Below are positions 17,410 through 26,859 of a stretch of 64,000 nucleotides of DNA, one piece after another (the stretch's first letter is position 1; every line of letters starts with the position of its first letter). The notes below the pieces were generated by a model, which was not told the DNA's origin, did not search any database, and worked only from the letters and a program-made list of their open reading frames with translations. The position numbers were made by a program, and so were the translations under genes. The DNA is taken from positions 210,184-274,183 of the forward strand of contig JAKAGT010000003.1 of the NCBI GenBank assembly GCA_021825585.1, in the 5' to 3' direction. This stretch comes from Bacteroidota bacterium. Its GTDB lineage: Bacteria > Bacteroidota > Ignavibacteria > Kryptoniales > JAKASW01.

Positions 17410-19392
17410 ATGAAAAGTCTTCAGTCCCCGAAAAGTGTCCGTTTACTTATAGTCCTGATGCTCGGCCTTGTGTGTGATGTATACGCGTGGACACCTGCAC
17501 CCGCGCCCCCATCCGGTATGACGAACCTTTCGAAGGGAAAGCCCTATACCATAAGCCAGCTTGTGTCCACTCAGTATACATACGCTTCGAGTGAATCTTC
17601 GTATTACCTGAAAGGCGCTCTGACAGACGGATACATAGGCTCGTCGGGTACATTTGCTGACGGACAATGGCAGGGGTATCTCCACGGCGGGGCGAGGACA
17701 GTGATTATTGACATGGGCCAAGTGAACACCGTGGAACAAATACAGGAGAAGTTCATCCATGACCCATCAGCCGGTATATGGTTCCCAAGGCATGTCACGT
17801 ACGCTCTGTCCTTGAACGACACGGATTGGGCTAATGTTGGAACAGTAAACTCATCAATTCCTCTGACTACAACTTCGGTTGAAGTACAGTCCTATGCAGT
17901 TTCCGGATTCAATTATGAGGCGAGATATGTCAAGATGACGTTTCCCGTTGACGTGTGGGTCTTTGCAGATGAGTTCCAGGTGTTTGGACAGCTGGGTGTG
18001 CTCGATAGTGCCACGATACCCCCCATCACTCCTCCAACAACCTATCCGAATGCGTATTGTCCTCCAGGTTCGCCGTCGGTTGGGGGGACAAAGAACATGG
18101 TGCTCATTTATAACGGATATTACGCTTCTCAACCGTCGCTGGCAGACAATACAGTTGATGACTTAACACCTTACGTTGGCTATGAGAGCACGGCAGGCAA
18201 GATAACGGACTTCATGTTTGATGGCTTTCTGTTTCTTCCTTATGTCGCGGGTGCACCTTCGGGCGGAATTTACTACTGCGACACTGCCCATCCTACAGTC
18301 GAATCAGATTGGGTATATTATCTCGACAACACCTTTGATCCTACATACAACCTCTCTGCTTTGAACGTTGCGGTGGGCAACGTCAAGAAAGCACTCAGTG
18401 ACTCCTCCTACCAGGCGAAAGTCGAAATTGCAATCCCTTACCCGACTCCTACCGCCACAAATTTCGGCGTCATTGGAGGTGATTCGATAAACTTGACGTA
18501 CCTCCCGGATAGGGAGAAGGTTATTAAATGGTACATCGATCAGGTGATAGCCAGATGGGATACGGCGGCCTATAGTAATCTCGATCTCGTTGGATTTTAT
18601 TGGTACCAGGAGGGCGCGGAGTTTGAGGTCAACGACAGTGAAACGGAGATGCTGCAATATGCGGGCAACTATGTGAGAAGTCTTGGAAAGGTTCTTGACT
18701 GGATACCGTCATATCAGGCTTCCGGGTTTGCCGACTGGGACTCTCTCGGTTTTGATGCAGCCATAATGCAACCAAACTATGCGTTCAATAATTGGCCGGA
18801 AGGAGAGCTTGGCGAGGCAGCAGATGCGATTAAGAAACTCGGTATGGGCATCGAGATCGAAATACACTGGGACGCACTCTCCAGCTCGCAGTACAGGGAC
18901 AAGTATTATGCTTACCTGAATTATGGTGCAACGAAAGGCTACATGACCGGCGCAGTCCATATGTATTATCAGAACGGAGGTCCCGGCACTTTCTATGACT
19001 GTGCTGTAAGCTCAGATCCTGCACTTAGAAATATCTACGATCAGACTTACGATTTTATAAAAGGGACTTATATACCGACAAGTGTTGAGGGAGAGGGGGC
19101 ACTCCCCAGGGGGTTTCGGCTGTTTCAGAATTATCCGAATCCGTTTAACCCGACTACAAAAATTCAATACTCCTTATCGACACCAGGCATGGTATCATTG
19201 AAGATTTACGATACACTGGGCCAGCGCGTTAAAGAACTGACAAACCAATACGAAACACCGGGTAGCTATGTCGTTAACTTCAATGCTTCAAATCTTGCCA
19301 GCGGTGTTTACTTCTACCGCTTGTCAGTCACTGTCGGTTCGAAACAGGGGAGCAATTACTCCATCACCAGGAAGATGATGTTTCTCAAATAA
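17410..19392 (+). CDS. DUF4855 protein with discoidin-like N-terminus and T9SS tail (copy A)
   Basis: A 660-residue secreted protein. After the signal peptide comes a conserved 'PAPPSGMTNLSKGKPYTI' lead, then an F5/8-type-C-like domain (about 40-200: LTDG...GGARTVIIDMGQVNTVEQ...VFADEFQVFG), then a DUF4855 domain (about 225-555) and a T9SS tail (NYPNPFNPTTKIQYSL, about 578, to RKMMFLK). DUF4855 landmarks: MVLIYNGYY, DFMFDGFLFLPY, VEIAIPYPTP, LVGFYWYQEGAEF (E401), VLDWIPSYQASGFADWDSLG, QPNYAF and GMGIEIEIHWDAL (E482, E484). The motif layout looks like a TIM-barrel glycosidase, with E401 and E482/E484 as catalytic candidates. Function is not established; the discoidin-like domain suggests glycan binding. 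Confidence 0.88.
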   Translation: MKSLQSPKSVRLLIVLMLGLVCDVYAWTPAPAPPSGMTNLSKGKPYTISQLVSTQYTYASSESSYYLKGALTDGYIGSSGTFADGQWQGYLHGGARTVIIDMGQVNTVEQIQEKFIHDPSAGIWFPRHVTYALSLNDTDWANVGTVNSSIPLTTTSVEVQSYAVSGFNYEARYVKMTFPVDVWVFADEFQVFGQLGVLDSATIPPITPPTTYPNAYCPPGSPSVGGTKNMVLIYNGYYASQPSLADNTVDDLTPYVGYESTAGKITDFMFDGFLFLPYVAGAPSGGIYYCDTAHPTVESDWVYYLDNTFDPTYNLSALNVAVGNVKKALSDSSYQAKVEIAIPYPTPTATNFGVIGGDSINLTYLPDREKVIKWYIDQVIARWDTAAYSNLDLVGFYWYQEGAEFEVNDSETEMLQYAGNYVRSLGKVLDWIPSYQASGFADWDSLGFDAAIMQPNYAFNNWPEGELGEAADAIKKLGMGIEIEIHWDALSSSQYRDKYYAYLNYGATKGYMTGAVHMYYQNGGPGTFYDCAVSSDPALRNIYDQTYDFIKGTYIPTSVEGEGALPRGFRLFQNYPNPFNPTTKIQYSLSTPGMVSLKIYDTLGQRVKELTNQYETPGSYVVNFNASNLASGVYFYRLSVTVGSKQGSNYSITRKMMFLK

Positions 19393-19511
19393 GGGTGTAA
19401 GGTCAATGTTGAACTTGGTTCCCGGCAAATTCCATGAGACGGATGAAGGCGGTCCGGGGAGGTTGTCAGAGATTAGAGATAATCGTCAATGAACATCTTT
19501 GCAGGATTACT

Positions 19512-20228
19512 TTGGTCAGAATAGCTATTACAAGGATTAAGTTCCTATTGCCTTTGATTTCATTCTTCATGTCAACAGGTACAGTGGCATTGGCTGGGGT
19601 ATCGTCAGGCGGTAGGACCATCATTCTAAGAAACAATTGGATAATCCAATCGTCCGAAGCCGTGAGAAAGGGAGGTAAGGTCATATCGGCAAACAATTTC
19701 AGGCCCCGTGGTTGGTACAGAGCAAGTGTGCCTTCGACCATACTGGGTTCCCTGGTTTCGGATGGGGTATTCGAGAACCCCTTTCAGGGATTGGACCTTG
19801 AAGGAATTCCGGACTCTCTATTCGTTGAGCCATGGCGGTACAGGACAACGTTCGAGTTGCCCGCGGAGGCGAAAAACGCCAGTCACGTCACTTTGAAGTT
19901 CCTCGGCGTCAACTATAAAGCCGAGGTCTGGCTCAACGGCAGGCTCATCGCAAGCAGCGATTCTGTCCTCGGCGGGTTCCGCATGGCCTATATGTCAGTG
20001 AAAAGCCGGCCCCAAAATCATCTTCTTCGGGATCCTGATCTCACGAAGGGCGTCATAAGCAAATCCGGTGAATTCACGGTTCTTCCGACCTTTTGGGACG
20101 ATAATTATATTTCATTTCTGCCCAGAGGGATAAGGAGCATCACGGGACACTTTGATGCCCAGGACCTAAAAGGCGGATCTCCGCAGTTCGAAGTGTCCGG
20201 ATGGAATGTCGAGAAGAGGAAATATTGA
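19512..20228 (+). pseudogene. GH2 exo-glucosaminidase-like gene, middle deleted
   Basis: The product keeps the N-terminal sugar-binding part of a GH2 enzyme (WYRASVPSTILGSLVSDGVF, YRTTFELP, VTLKFLGVNYKAEVWLNGR, VLGGFRMAY) and then continues in frame with the extreme C-terminal domain (MSVKSRPQNHLL...FTVLPTFWDDNYISFLPRG), matching the last 70 residues of the 931-residue GH2 at 8168. Comparison with that paralogue puts about 680 residues missing, including both catalytic glutamates. TTG 19512 with AGGA five bases upstream gives a signal peptide (FLLPLISFFMSTGTVALAG); the frame is open from 19434. It is a second, dead copy of the GH2 type found in section 2. Confidence 0.82.
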
Positions 20229-20295
20229 ATAAACAACGGGGTAAGGTTATCCTATTGTAATGAGACTCTTGCGGAGAACATTCGGAGCTAATATT

Positions 20296-20810
20296 ATGAA
20301 ATGGGTGTGCATTGCGGTAGTGTCTATTGCTCCTGAAGTGGTTGCCGAAGCTGGAGGCTCTGCACCGGTTCCTCCTCCAGGGATGGTCGACCTCTCACGA
20401 GGCAAGTCGTACGTTGTCACTCAATCATTTCCCACGGAATATTCTTTCGCGCCTCTCGAAGCAAAGTTCTATGTGAAGGGATCTCTTACTGAAGTTGGCT
20501 GCGGCAGGAGCTTGGCGAAGCCGCCGGTATTTGTAAGAAGCTCGGCATGGGAATCGAGATTGAAATTCACTGGAATGCACTCACCGATTCAGCTTTGAGA
20601 TCCAAGTACTATGCATATCTGGAGGACGGTGTGACCAAAGGGTATATGGCAGGTGCTGCACATTCATACTGGCAAAATTCGGGTCCCGGCACTTTTTACC
20701 AAAGCTGCATGAGCAGAGATCCGGCCATCCGCGAAATCTATGAGCGCACTTACGCGTTTATCAAGGGAACATATAATCTTACAGCAAGGAGATCCTATCG
20801 TGAAAAGTAA
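20296..20810 (+). pseudogene. DUF4855 gene remnant with internal deletion and frameshift (copy B)
   Basis: The N-terminal part (ATG 20296, GGAG eight bases upstream) encodes a signal peptide, GGSAPVPPPGMVDLSRGKSYVV and the start of the discoidin-like domain up to FYVKGSLT. The sequence then jumps, in another frame, to QELGEAAGICKKLGMGIEIEIHWNAL...GYMAGAAHSYWQNSGPGTFY...YAFIKGTYN, the end of the DUF4855 domain. Compared with copy A about 390 codons are missing, including the GFYW(x)xE candidate catalytic glutamate. The old stop codon (20808-20810) overlaps the next start by 11 bases, so the original gene was translationally coupled to the downstream glycosidase-like gene. The remnant had no T9SS tail. 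Confidence 0.85.
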
Positions 20811-23172
20811 ATCTGGCGTCATTCTACTAACGAGTATTCTATGTGCGATCTTTCTTCATGGCGGGGTTGTCAACGGACAGATGGTGAACCCGTCGATGGA
20901 CAACCCCAACGAGCCGTTTTCATACTTCAGTAAGCCGACCGATGTAATTGGAGTGATGGACGGCAAGTGGGGGACGGAAGTAACACCACAGGGGTACTTG
21001 TATACGGGATATGACGAACTGATGTTTTTCACAGGCAACCCGCCATGTCCGATCAATCAAAGAGTGAAAACACTTCTGGATGGTTATCTTCCTGTGATAT
21101 CGTACCACTTTGATAGAGAAGGTGTGGAATACACGATCACAGCCTTTGCCGCAACCCTGGACGGCAATCCTGAGAGTCCGTTAATGAATTTCATTCGCGT
21201 AAAGGTGAAGGACATTGCGAAAGAACCGCGGGCGGCCTTTTTCGGAGTTGGGGTCAGATACCAGGGATATTCCAACGGAGATGATGGGGTAACCGATCAC
21301 TGCTTCGTCCGCCCCGCGAAAGGAGAATACCTTGGCGACTACGAACAGGCGGGGGTGAAGTTCAACCCAGGTTGGGAATATGGTTTTTCAGGTGACACCT
21401 TCCTGCGCTCGGACAGCGTGATGTACATGTTTCCCGGCAATCCTTCTCCGGAACGGATGATGACCCTGGCAACCCTGTACAACTATGCTCAGAATCTGAA
21501 GCCGCGAGTCATGCATGTACTCCCGACGACTCCCGTCGGAATTGTGAACTACCTCTTGCGTCTGAAACCCGGCGAGGAGCGTACTCTCGATTTCAAGATG
21601 CCTTACACACCTATACCTGCCGGCGATCCTCTTGTCGGTCGTCTCCGTGATGCGAAATTTGACGACTATCTCACCAGGTCCGTGAATTTCTGGCAGAACA
21701 TTTTTTCACAGGGACTCGACATAAGTGTTCCCGAGTCAAAGGTGGTGAATACCTTCAAGACAAGCCTTGTTTACGACCTCATCGCCCGCAATAAGGAAGA
21801 CGGCTATTACATTCAGAAAGTAAACGATTTTCAATACCATGCCTTCTGGCTGCGCGACGCATCATTCATAACAAGGATGTATGTCCTATCAGGTTACTTC
21901 AAGATTGCTCACCAGTGTCTCGACTTCTTCCCCCGGTGGCAGAAGCCGGACGGGAATTTTGTATCGCAGGGAGGACAGTACGACGGATGGGGACAGACTA
22001 TGTGGGTTTACGGACAGTACTACAGATTTACCCACGACAAAAAGTTTGCTGAAGCAGTGTTCCCGGCGATGCTGAAGGCGTTCGATTGGCTGGTCAAGGC
22101 TCGCGCATCCGACCCGCTTCATATTATGCCGGAGACTTCTCCTGGGGACAACGAAAACATCAGGGGGCATATAACCGGACACAACTTCTGGGCCCTCGAC
22201 GGTCTCAGGAACATGATTGCAATTGCCGAGGGATTGGGCAAAACCGGCGATGCGGAGAAGTTCCAGCGGGAGTATGATGATTATTATGCGGTCCTCATGA
22301 ATCGATTGAAGTTGGTGACGGCAGGAACGGGGGGCTACATACCGCCGGGACTTGATGGGGCGAATCCTCCCGGACAGGACTGGGGAAACATGCTGACGCT
22401 CTATCCCGAGATGCTGTTTCGTCCGTTCGATCCGATGGTGACTGCGACGCTCGATTCCACACGGGCAAAATACAGGGAAGGGATCATGACGTATGGAGAC
22501 GGCAAGTTCCTCCATGATTATCTCACAATACGGAATACCCAGGATGAACTGGTTCGCAACGAACAGGAGACGGCTTTGAAGGAATTCTACGCATTGCTCC
22601 TCCATACCAGCTCCACCAACGCCGGATTCGAGTTCGCGATCCATCCGTGGGGGACGAGGGAATATGACGGCAATTTGGCGCCGCACGGATGGTATGCAGC
22701 CGAGATCCGCACACTCATAAGAAACATGATGGTACGTGAGCAGCCAGAAGGGCCTGCGCTTCACTCCGGTCCGGACGATCTCCATCTTCTCTCCTGCATA
22801 TCTCCCGACTGGGTGCGCGACGGGAAGGAGATATCGGTCAGGCGTGCACCGACATATTTCGGCGAGGTGAATTTCGTCCTGGCTTTCAAGAAAGGCGGCG
22901 CGACTCTGACACTGAGCAACCATTTCACGACCGATCCGAAGCATTTGGTTCTCCACCTGCCGTGGTTCATGGAAGTGAAATCGGTTATCGTTGATGGAAG
23001 AAAATTGGTCATCAGAGACTCTGAGGTGGACTTGCCTCTCAATGCCAGGAAGGTTGGCATCGAGTGGTCGTGGAAAGCAGGCAGGCCGGAACTGAGTTTT
23101 GAAAATGCCGTCGGAGACTACGAAAGAGAATATAGGGAGAAGTACGAGGAGTTCCTGAGAACTGGTAAGTAA
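20800..23172 (+). CDS. Secreted six-hairpin (alpha/alpha-barrel) glycosidase-like protein
   Basis: A 790-residue protein with signal peptide (ILLTSILCAIFLHGGVVNGQ) from GTG 20800, which has AAGGAG at 20786-20791. The first ~290 residues look like a beta-sandwich domain; from about 320 the sequence has the repeated helix pairs and aromatic/acidic motifs of (alpha/alpha)6 glycosidases: FQYHAFWLRDASFITRMYVLSGYF, QPDG-like WQKPDGNFVSQGGQYDGWGQTMWVYGQYY, MPETSPGDNENIRGHITGHNFWALDGLRNM, and a late GFEFAIHPWGTREYDGNLAPHGWYAAE. WLRDA and GWGQTMW recall GH15/GH63/GH116-like barrels, with D of LRDA, D of QYDGWG and E of MPET as acidic candidates. The specific family was not recognised. It follows the DUF4855 remnant directly. 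Confidence 0.7.
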   Translation: MKSKSGVILLTSILCAIFLHGGVVNGQMVNPSMDNPNEPFSYFSKPTDVIGVMDGKWGTEVTPQGYLYTGYDELMFFTGNPPCPINQRVKTLLDGYLPVISYHFDREGVEYTITAFAATLDGNPESPLMNFIRVKVKDIAKEPRAAFFGVGVRYQGYSNGDDGVTDHCFVRPAKGEYLGDYEQAGVKFNPGWEYGFSGDTFLRSDSVMYMFPGNPSPERMMTLATLYNYAQNLKPRVMHVLPTTPVGIVNYLLRLKPGEERTLDFKMPYTPIPAGDPLVGRLRDAKFDDYLTRSVNFWQNIFSQGLDISVPESKVVNTFKTSLVYDLIARNKEDGYYIQKVNDFQYHAFWLRDASFITRMYVLSGYFKIAHQCLDFFPRWQKPDGNFVSQGGQYDGWGQTMWVYGQYYRFTHDKKFAEAVFPAMLKAFDWLVKARASDPLHIMPETSPGDNENIRGHITGHNFWALDGLRNMIAIAEGLGKTGDAEKFQREYDDYYAVLMNRLKLVTAGTGGYIPPGLDGANPPGQDWGNMLTLYPEMLFRPFDPMVTATLDSTRAKYREGIMTYGDGKFLHDYLTIRNTQDELVRNEQETALKEFYALLLHTSSTNAGFEFAIHPWGTREYDGNLAPHGWYAAEIRTLIRNMMVREQPEGPALHSGPDDLHLLSCISPDWVRDGKEISVRRAPTYFGEVNFVLAFKKGGATLTLSNHFTTDPKHLVLHLPWFMEVKSVIVDGRKLVIRDSEVDLPLNARKVGIEWSWKAGRPELSFENAVGDYEREYREKYEEFLRTGK

Positions 23173-23512
23173 TTCAACCACAAGAGACACGAGAGGTCGG
23201 GAGAACTGTCTCCCCATTCTCCCTTTTTCTGAAAGAGGTGGGGAGATGGAGCGCGAGTCGGGACGTGATTTTTTTGCGTTTCGGCATTATCGTGTTTCGA
23301 TTTCGTGCCCGATTGCCGAATGTGAGCGACGACCCGCGTCGAACATGCCAAGTAGGAAATTGAGCGCTCCAGCAGGTAATTGGAGCAGAGACGATCATCT
23401 GGCCAGCCTGCCGATTCCGATAGGATATCTTCACATGGAGTATTCCTTTATCGATCTCAAGCGTTGCTGGCCGTAACCGGACTCAGGATTTTTAAAATAT
23501 TTTTAAAAGTGC
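23173..23512. other. Gene-free stretch with a hairpin
   Basis: No convincing gene was seen between the glycosidase-like gene and the promoter of TonB receptor copy 2. The start (AACCACAAGAGACACGAGAG) looks like the degenerate 'CACAGAG'-type intergenic repeats found elsewhere in the window. A hairpin lies at 23209-23246. Short frames here have no recognisable similarity or ribosome sites. Confidence 0.5.
23209..23246 (+). terminator. Hairpin after glycosidase-like gene
   Basis: TCTCCCCA (23209-23216) pairs with TGGGGAGA (23239-23246), an 8-bp perfect stem with further partial pairing inside (CTCCCTTTTTCTGAAAGAG), 37 bases after the stop codon. No T-run follows directly. Confidence 0.45.
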
Positions 23513-23541
23513 TTGACAATAAACAAAACCCCTATTAAACT
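23513..23541 (+). promoter_or_regulatory. Sigma-70-like promoter upstream of TonB receptor copy 2
   Basis: TTGACA (23513-23518) is separated by 17 bases from TAAACT (23536-23541), preceded by an A/T-rich stretch (TTTTTAAAATATTTTTAAAA, 23489-23508) resembling an UP element. It stands 265 bases before ATG 23806, leaving a long leader. The -10 sequence resembles the CAAACT used before the DeoR gene. Confidence 0.5.
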
Positions 23542-23805
23542 ACGTGTGATCAGATTGTGGAAATGTCGGAGGAAATTCCGCAACAGAGCGTGATGGTATT
23601 TGTCGAAACAATTAGAGGAGTGCCGGAGCACTATGAATTTAGAAGTTGGAGATAGCGATCGGGAATGACATTGCTTCCGCGTTCTGAGAAGCCCGCCTGA
23701 ACCCACCCGTATCCTGCCAGCGTTCGTTCAGAGTGCCCCACCTGAAAAACAATACACCGGTCCGATTCAACACCTTCTCAGTATCAAACATCGAAGGAGA
23801 ATTTG

Positions 23806-26715
23806 ATGAACAAAAAACTCGTCAGCCTTCTCAACCTAGTGGCTCTCATGACAATCCTGCTTTGGGGAGTCGTCGCAGCCGCTCAGGAGGCAACTCTCGA
23901 AGGGCATGTCACGGATGCACACACCGGTGACGCGCTGCCTGGAGCAAATGTCTTCCTGGTAGGCACCAGTCTCGGTGCATCTACCGATCTCAACGGAAGA
24001 TTCCTTATACCTAATATCCCTCCGGGCGGCTATACGATCCGCACAACATACGTCGGATACAAAGCTAACGTGATTCATGTTCATCTCACGGCGGGGAGCG
24101 TGGTGACCAGAAATTTCAAATTGGAAGCCGTGGGCATAAGGGGGAAGGAAGTTGTCATAACTGCACAGGCTGCCGGGCAAAATGCGGCAATCAACCAGCA
24201 GCTCTCATCTAATCAGATAGTGAACGTTGTGTCCGCCGCGAGAATTCAGGAGCTGCCAGATGCCAATGCCGCAGAGTCGGTGGGAAGGCTTCCCGGCGTT
24301 TCGGTGCTTAGGAGCGGCGGTGAAGCGTACGCAGTCGTCATACGCGGGCTGCAACCAAAATACAACCAGATCACAATCGACGGTGTGCAAATGGGATCCT
24401 CCAGTTCAAGCACTCGTTTTACCGACCTAAGCATGATCTCTTCAAACATGCTCGGAGGAATAGAGGTTTACAAGACAATATCGCCGGATATGGACGCAGA
24501 TGTGATCGGCGGCACCGTGAATTTTGAGATGCGCGAGGCGCACGTAAAGCAGCCCGGCGTTCCTGAGTTCAGCCTTACGGGGCAGGGAGGATATAATGCA
24601 CTGTCCGACGCGTACAGCAGACTGAACAATTATAAGTACGTCGGCACCGCCGAGGATCGTTTTTTCGGAGACCGATTCGGAGTTTTCGCGCAAGTCGACG
24701 TCGAACGAATCAACCTGAGCTCGAATGAACTCGGTGCTTCATACAATGAGTATCTAAACAGTCTCACACAGTACGTGACTACCGGACTCAATTTATACGA
24801 CATACCTAGAGACAGGCGGCGATACAATGGGGCTCTTGTCTTGGACTACAAACTGCCGGAAGGAAGGGTTAAGCTTACCAATTTCCTGAGTACCGGAACC
24901 ACCAATACAAAGACTTACAGCGAGTTGTTCGATCTCAACAATAATATACGCTACTACGGGATAGCCGGTTCAAACAGTACATTGAGCAATATCGTCGACA
25001 TTTTCGAGCTCAATCAGCAGCTGCCGATTTTTCATGTGAACCTCAGGCTGTCTCACGTTTACTCCGAAACCAAGAGCCCGAACAGCTGGAATGTAAATTT
25101 CCAGCAGACGCAGGCAGGGCTTAACCAATTCATCAACAAGACGAACGTCAACCCGGAAGCCATCCCTGCAGCTGCGAACAATGATTTCTCGAGCGCCTCA
25201 CTGAATCAGTTTAATGTGCAGAACAGTTTCTACAGGCAGCGCGCACTCACGGGATCGATCGACTTAAGCACAAACCTGAATTTTTCCTCCGACATCACGG
25301 CGGAAATAAAGTTTGGAGGCGAGTACAAACACGTTATCAGATCCTACACGACCGATGTCCTGAATGGATCCCTGTTCGTGAGCGGCGTATCCAATATTAT
25401 TTTCTCATATTTCTCTCTCCCCTCCGACGCCGCAAGCATGAAGTACTGGATCGACCCTAATTTCAAGTATGGCACATTTCTGAATGGTGACTACACGATG
25501 GTTGCGCCCCTGAACTACGGGATGTTCTCCAGGCTGCTTTATCTTCTGAACTCGAACGTTGAGAATTTTGCGAAGCAAAACGAACAGTCGTGGTACGGAG
25601 TAAACACCGCCGCATCCATAACGAATAATTACAGCGGGTTTGAGAATACGAGCGCTTTCTACCTGATGTCCGTCATAAAATTCGGCCAGCAAGTATCGCT
25701 CATTCCGGGCGTCAGGTATCAGAATCTTGAGACAATTTACACCGCCCCGAGGGGTTTCGAGAGCGCCCTGTCTTACATGACTTACAACTATTACGATACT
25801 ACAGTGACCATGAACCACGGTTACTGGCTTCCTGACGTGTCCCTGAACTACAAGCCCGTTTCGTGGTTGAATCTTCGCCTCGCATATTCGAACACTCTGG
25901 CTTATCCCGATTTTTCGAGCATAACACCGAGGATCGACGTCGGATTGAGCTCGATTTCCTGGAACAATTATTCCTTGACTCCCGGCCGGTCTGCGAACTA
26001 TGACTTTTCTCTTTCCGTATATAACAACGCGATAGGGCTCTTTACGGTGGATCCGTTCTTGAAGCAAATTCGGAATCTGATATACTCATGGTCATATTAT
26101 GTTTCCGGAACGCAGGCATTGCAGTACATCCCCGCTAGTTTGTCGGGAACTCCTCCTAGCCCGACAGAGACTTATCAGATCCTCACTTACGTGAACAATC
26201 CGTACCTCATCAACGATTACGGCCTGGAACTCGATTGGGAGACGCATTTCTGGTATCTGCCGGGGCCGCTGTCAGGACTGGTGTTCAGCGCGAACTACAC
26301 GCACATCTTCTCCAAGGCACAGTATCCTTACACGCTTACGCGCGTAACTAGCCGTGCCATTCAGTATGTCGACACGTCTTTTACCGACCGGCTCATAGAT
26401 CAGCCCGACGACATTGTGAATCTTACCCTCGGATATGATTATCAGGGCTTTTCTGTCCGGGTTGCCTTCCTTTATCAGAGCAACGTTTTCGCGGGGGCGA
26501 ATTTCTGGCCACAGTTGAGGTCTTACACCCCGCCTTACAGGCGATGGGACATTGCCGCTAAACAGGATCTCCCCTGGAGCGGACTTCAACTGTATCTGGA
26601 TCTTAACAACATCAACGGTGCGAACGATATAAGCATTATTCGCGGAGGAGGAGTCCCGATATCCGAGCAGGACTACGGTATGACCGCTGATGTCGGTTTC
26701 AGATGGAGATTGTAG
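23806..26715 (+). CDS. TonB-dependent outer-membrane receptor with carboxypeptidase-regulatory-like N-terminus (copy 2)
   Basis: A 969-residue paralogue of the receptor at 11021, alike along its whole length. Signal peptide (MTILLWGVVAAAQ), CarboxypepD_reg-like domain (LEGHVTDAHTGDALPGANV...STDLNGRFLIPNIPPGGY), TonB-box-like KEVVITAQA, plug (RIQELPDANAAESVGRLPGV, AVVIRGLQPKYNQITIDG) and barrel ending DVGFRWRL. ATG 23806 has AAGGAG (23794-23799) six bases upstream; a TTG at 23803 also fits. The extracellular loops differ most between the copies (for example around 'YELFDLNNNIRYYG'), suggesting a different but related ligand. A beta-helix T9SS gene follows, as for copy 1. Confidence 0.93.
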   Translation: MNKKLVSLLNLVALMTILLWGVVAAAQEATLEGHVTDAHTGDALPGANVFLVGTSLGASTDLNGRFLIPNIPPGGYTIRTTYVGYKANVIHVHLTAGSVVTRNFKLEAVGIRGKEVVITAQAAGQNAAINQQLSSNQIVNVVSAARIQELPDANAAESVGRLPGVSVLRSGGEAYAVVIRGLQPKYNQITIDGVQMGSSSSSTRFTDLSMISSNMLGGIEVYKTISPDMDADVIGGTVNFEMREAHVKQPGVPEFSLTGQGGYNALSDAYSRLNNYKYVGTAEDRFFGDRFGVFAQVDVERINLSSNELGASYNEYLNSLTQYVTTGLNLYDIPRDRRRYNGALVLDYKLPEGRVKLTNFLSTGTTNTKTYSELFDLNNNIRYYGIAGSNSTLSNIVDIFELNQQLPIFHVNLRLSHVYSETKSPNSWNVNFQQTQAGLNQFINKTNVNPEAIPAAANNDFSSASLNQFNVQNSFYRQRALTGSIDLSTNLNFSSDITAEIKFGGEYKHVIRSYTTDVLNGSLFVSGVSNIIFSYFSLPSDAASMKYWIDPNFKYGTFLNGDYTMVAPLNYGMFSRLLYLLNSNVENFAKQNEQSWYGVNTAASITNNYSGFENTSAFYLMSVIKFGQQVSLIPGVRYQNLETIYTAPRGFESALSYMTYNYYDTTVTMNHGYWLPDVSLNYKPVSWLNLRLAYSNTLAYPDFSSITPRIDVGLSSISWNNYSLTPGRSANYDFSLSVYNNAIGLFTVDPFLKQIRNLIYSWSYYVSGTQALQYIPASLSGTPPSPTETYQILTYVNNPYLINDYGLELDWETHFWYLPGPLSGLVFSANYTHIFSKAQYPYTLTRVTSRAIQYVDTSFTDRLIDQPDDIVNLTLGYDYQGFSVRVAFLYQSNVFAGANFWPQLRSYTPPYRRWDIAAKQDLPWSGLQLYLDLNNINGANDISIIRGGGVPISEQDYGMTADVGFRWRL

Positions 26716-26859
26716 ACAAATGGAAAGACTGTCAAAAAGGAGGTGGTTGATTAAGCTCTGGAACGCTCGACCAAAGCTGCCAAAGTGGCAGATAACAGCG
26801 AGAAGGCTGTTTTACCAACGAATCGAAACAAATCCTTACTCAAACGGAGGAGTCTTCAA

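Noticed and set aside
21889..23217. Long 442-codon open frame on the minus strand
   Set aside because: It is the antisense shadow of the glycosidase-like gene at 20800; no ribosome site or domain, and its protein has shadow-type composition.
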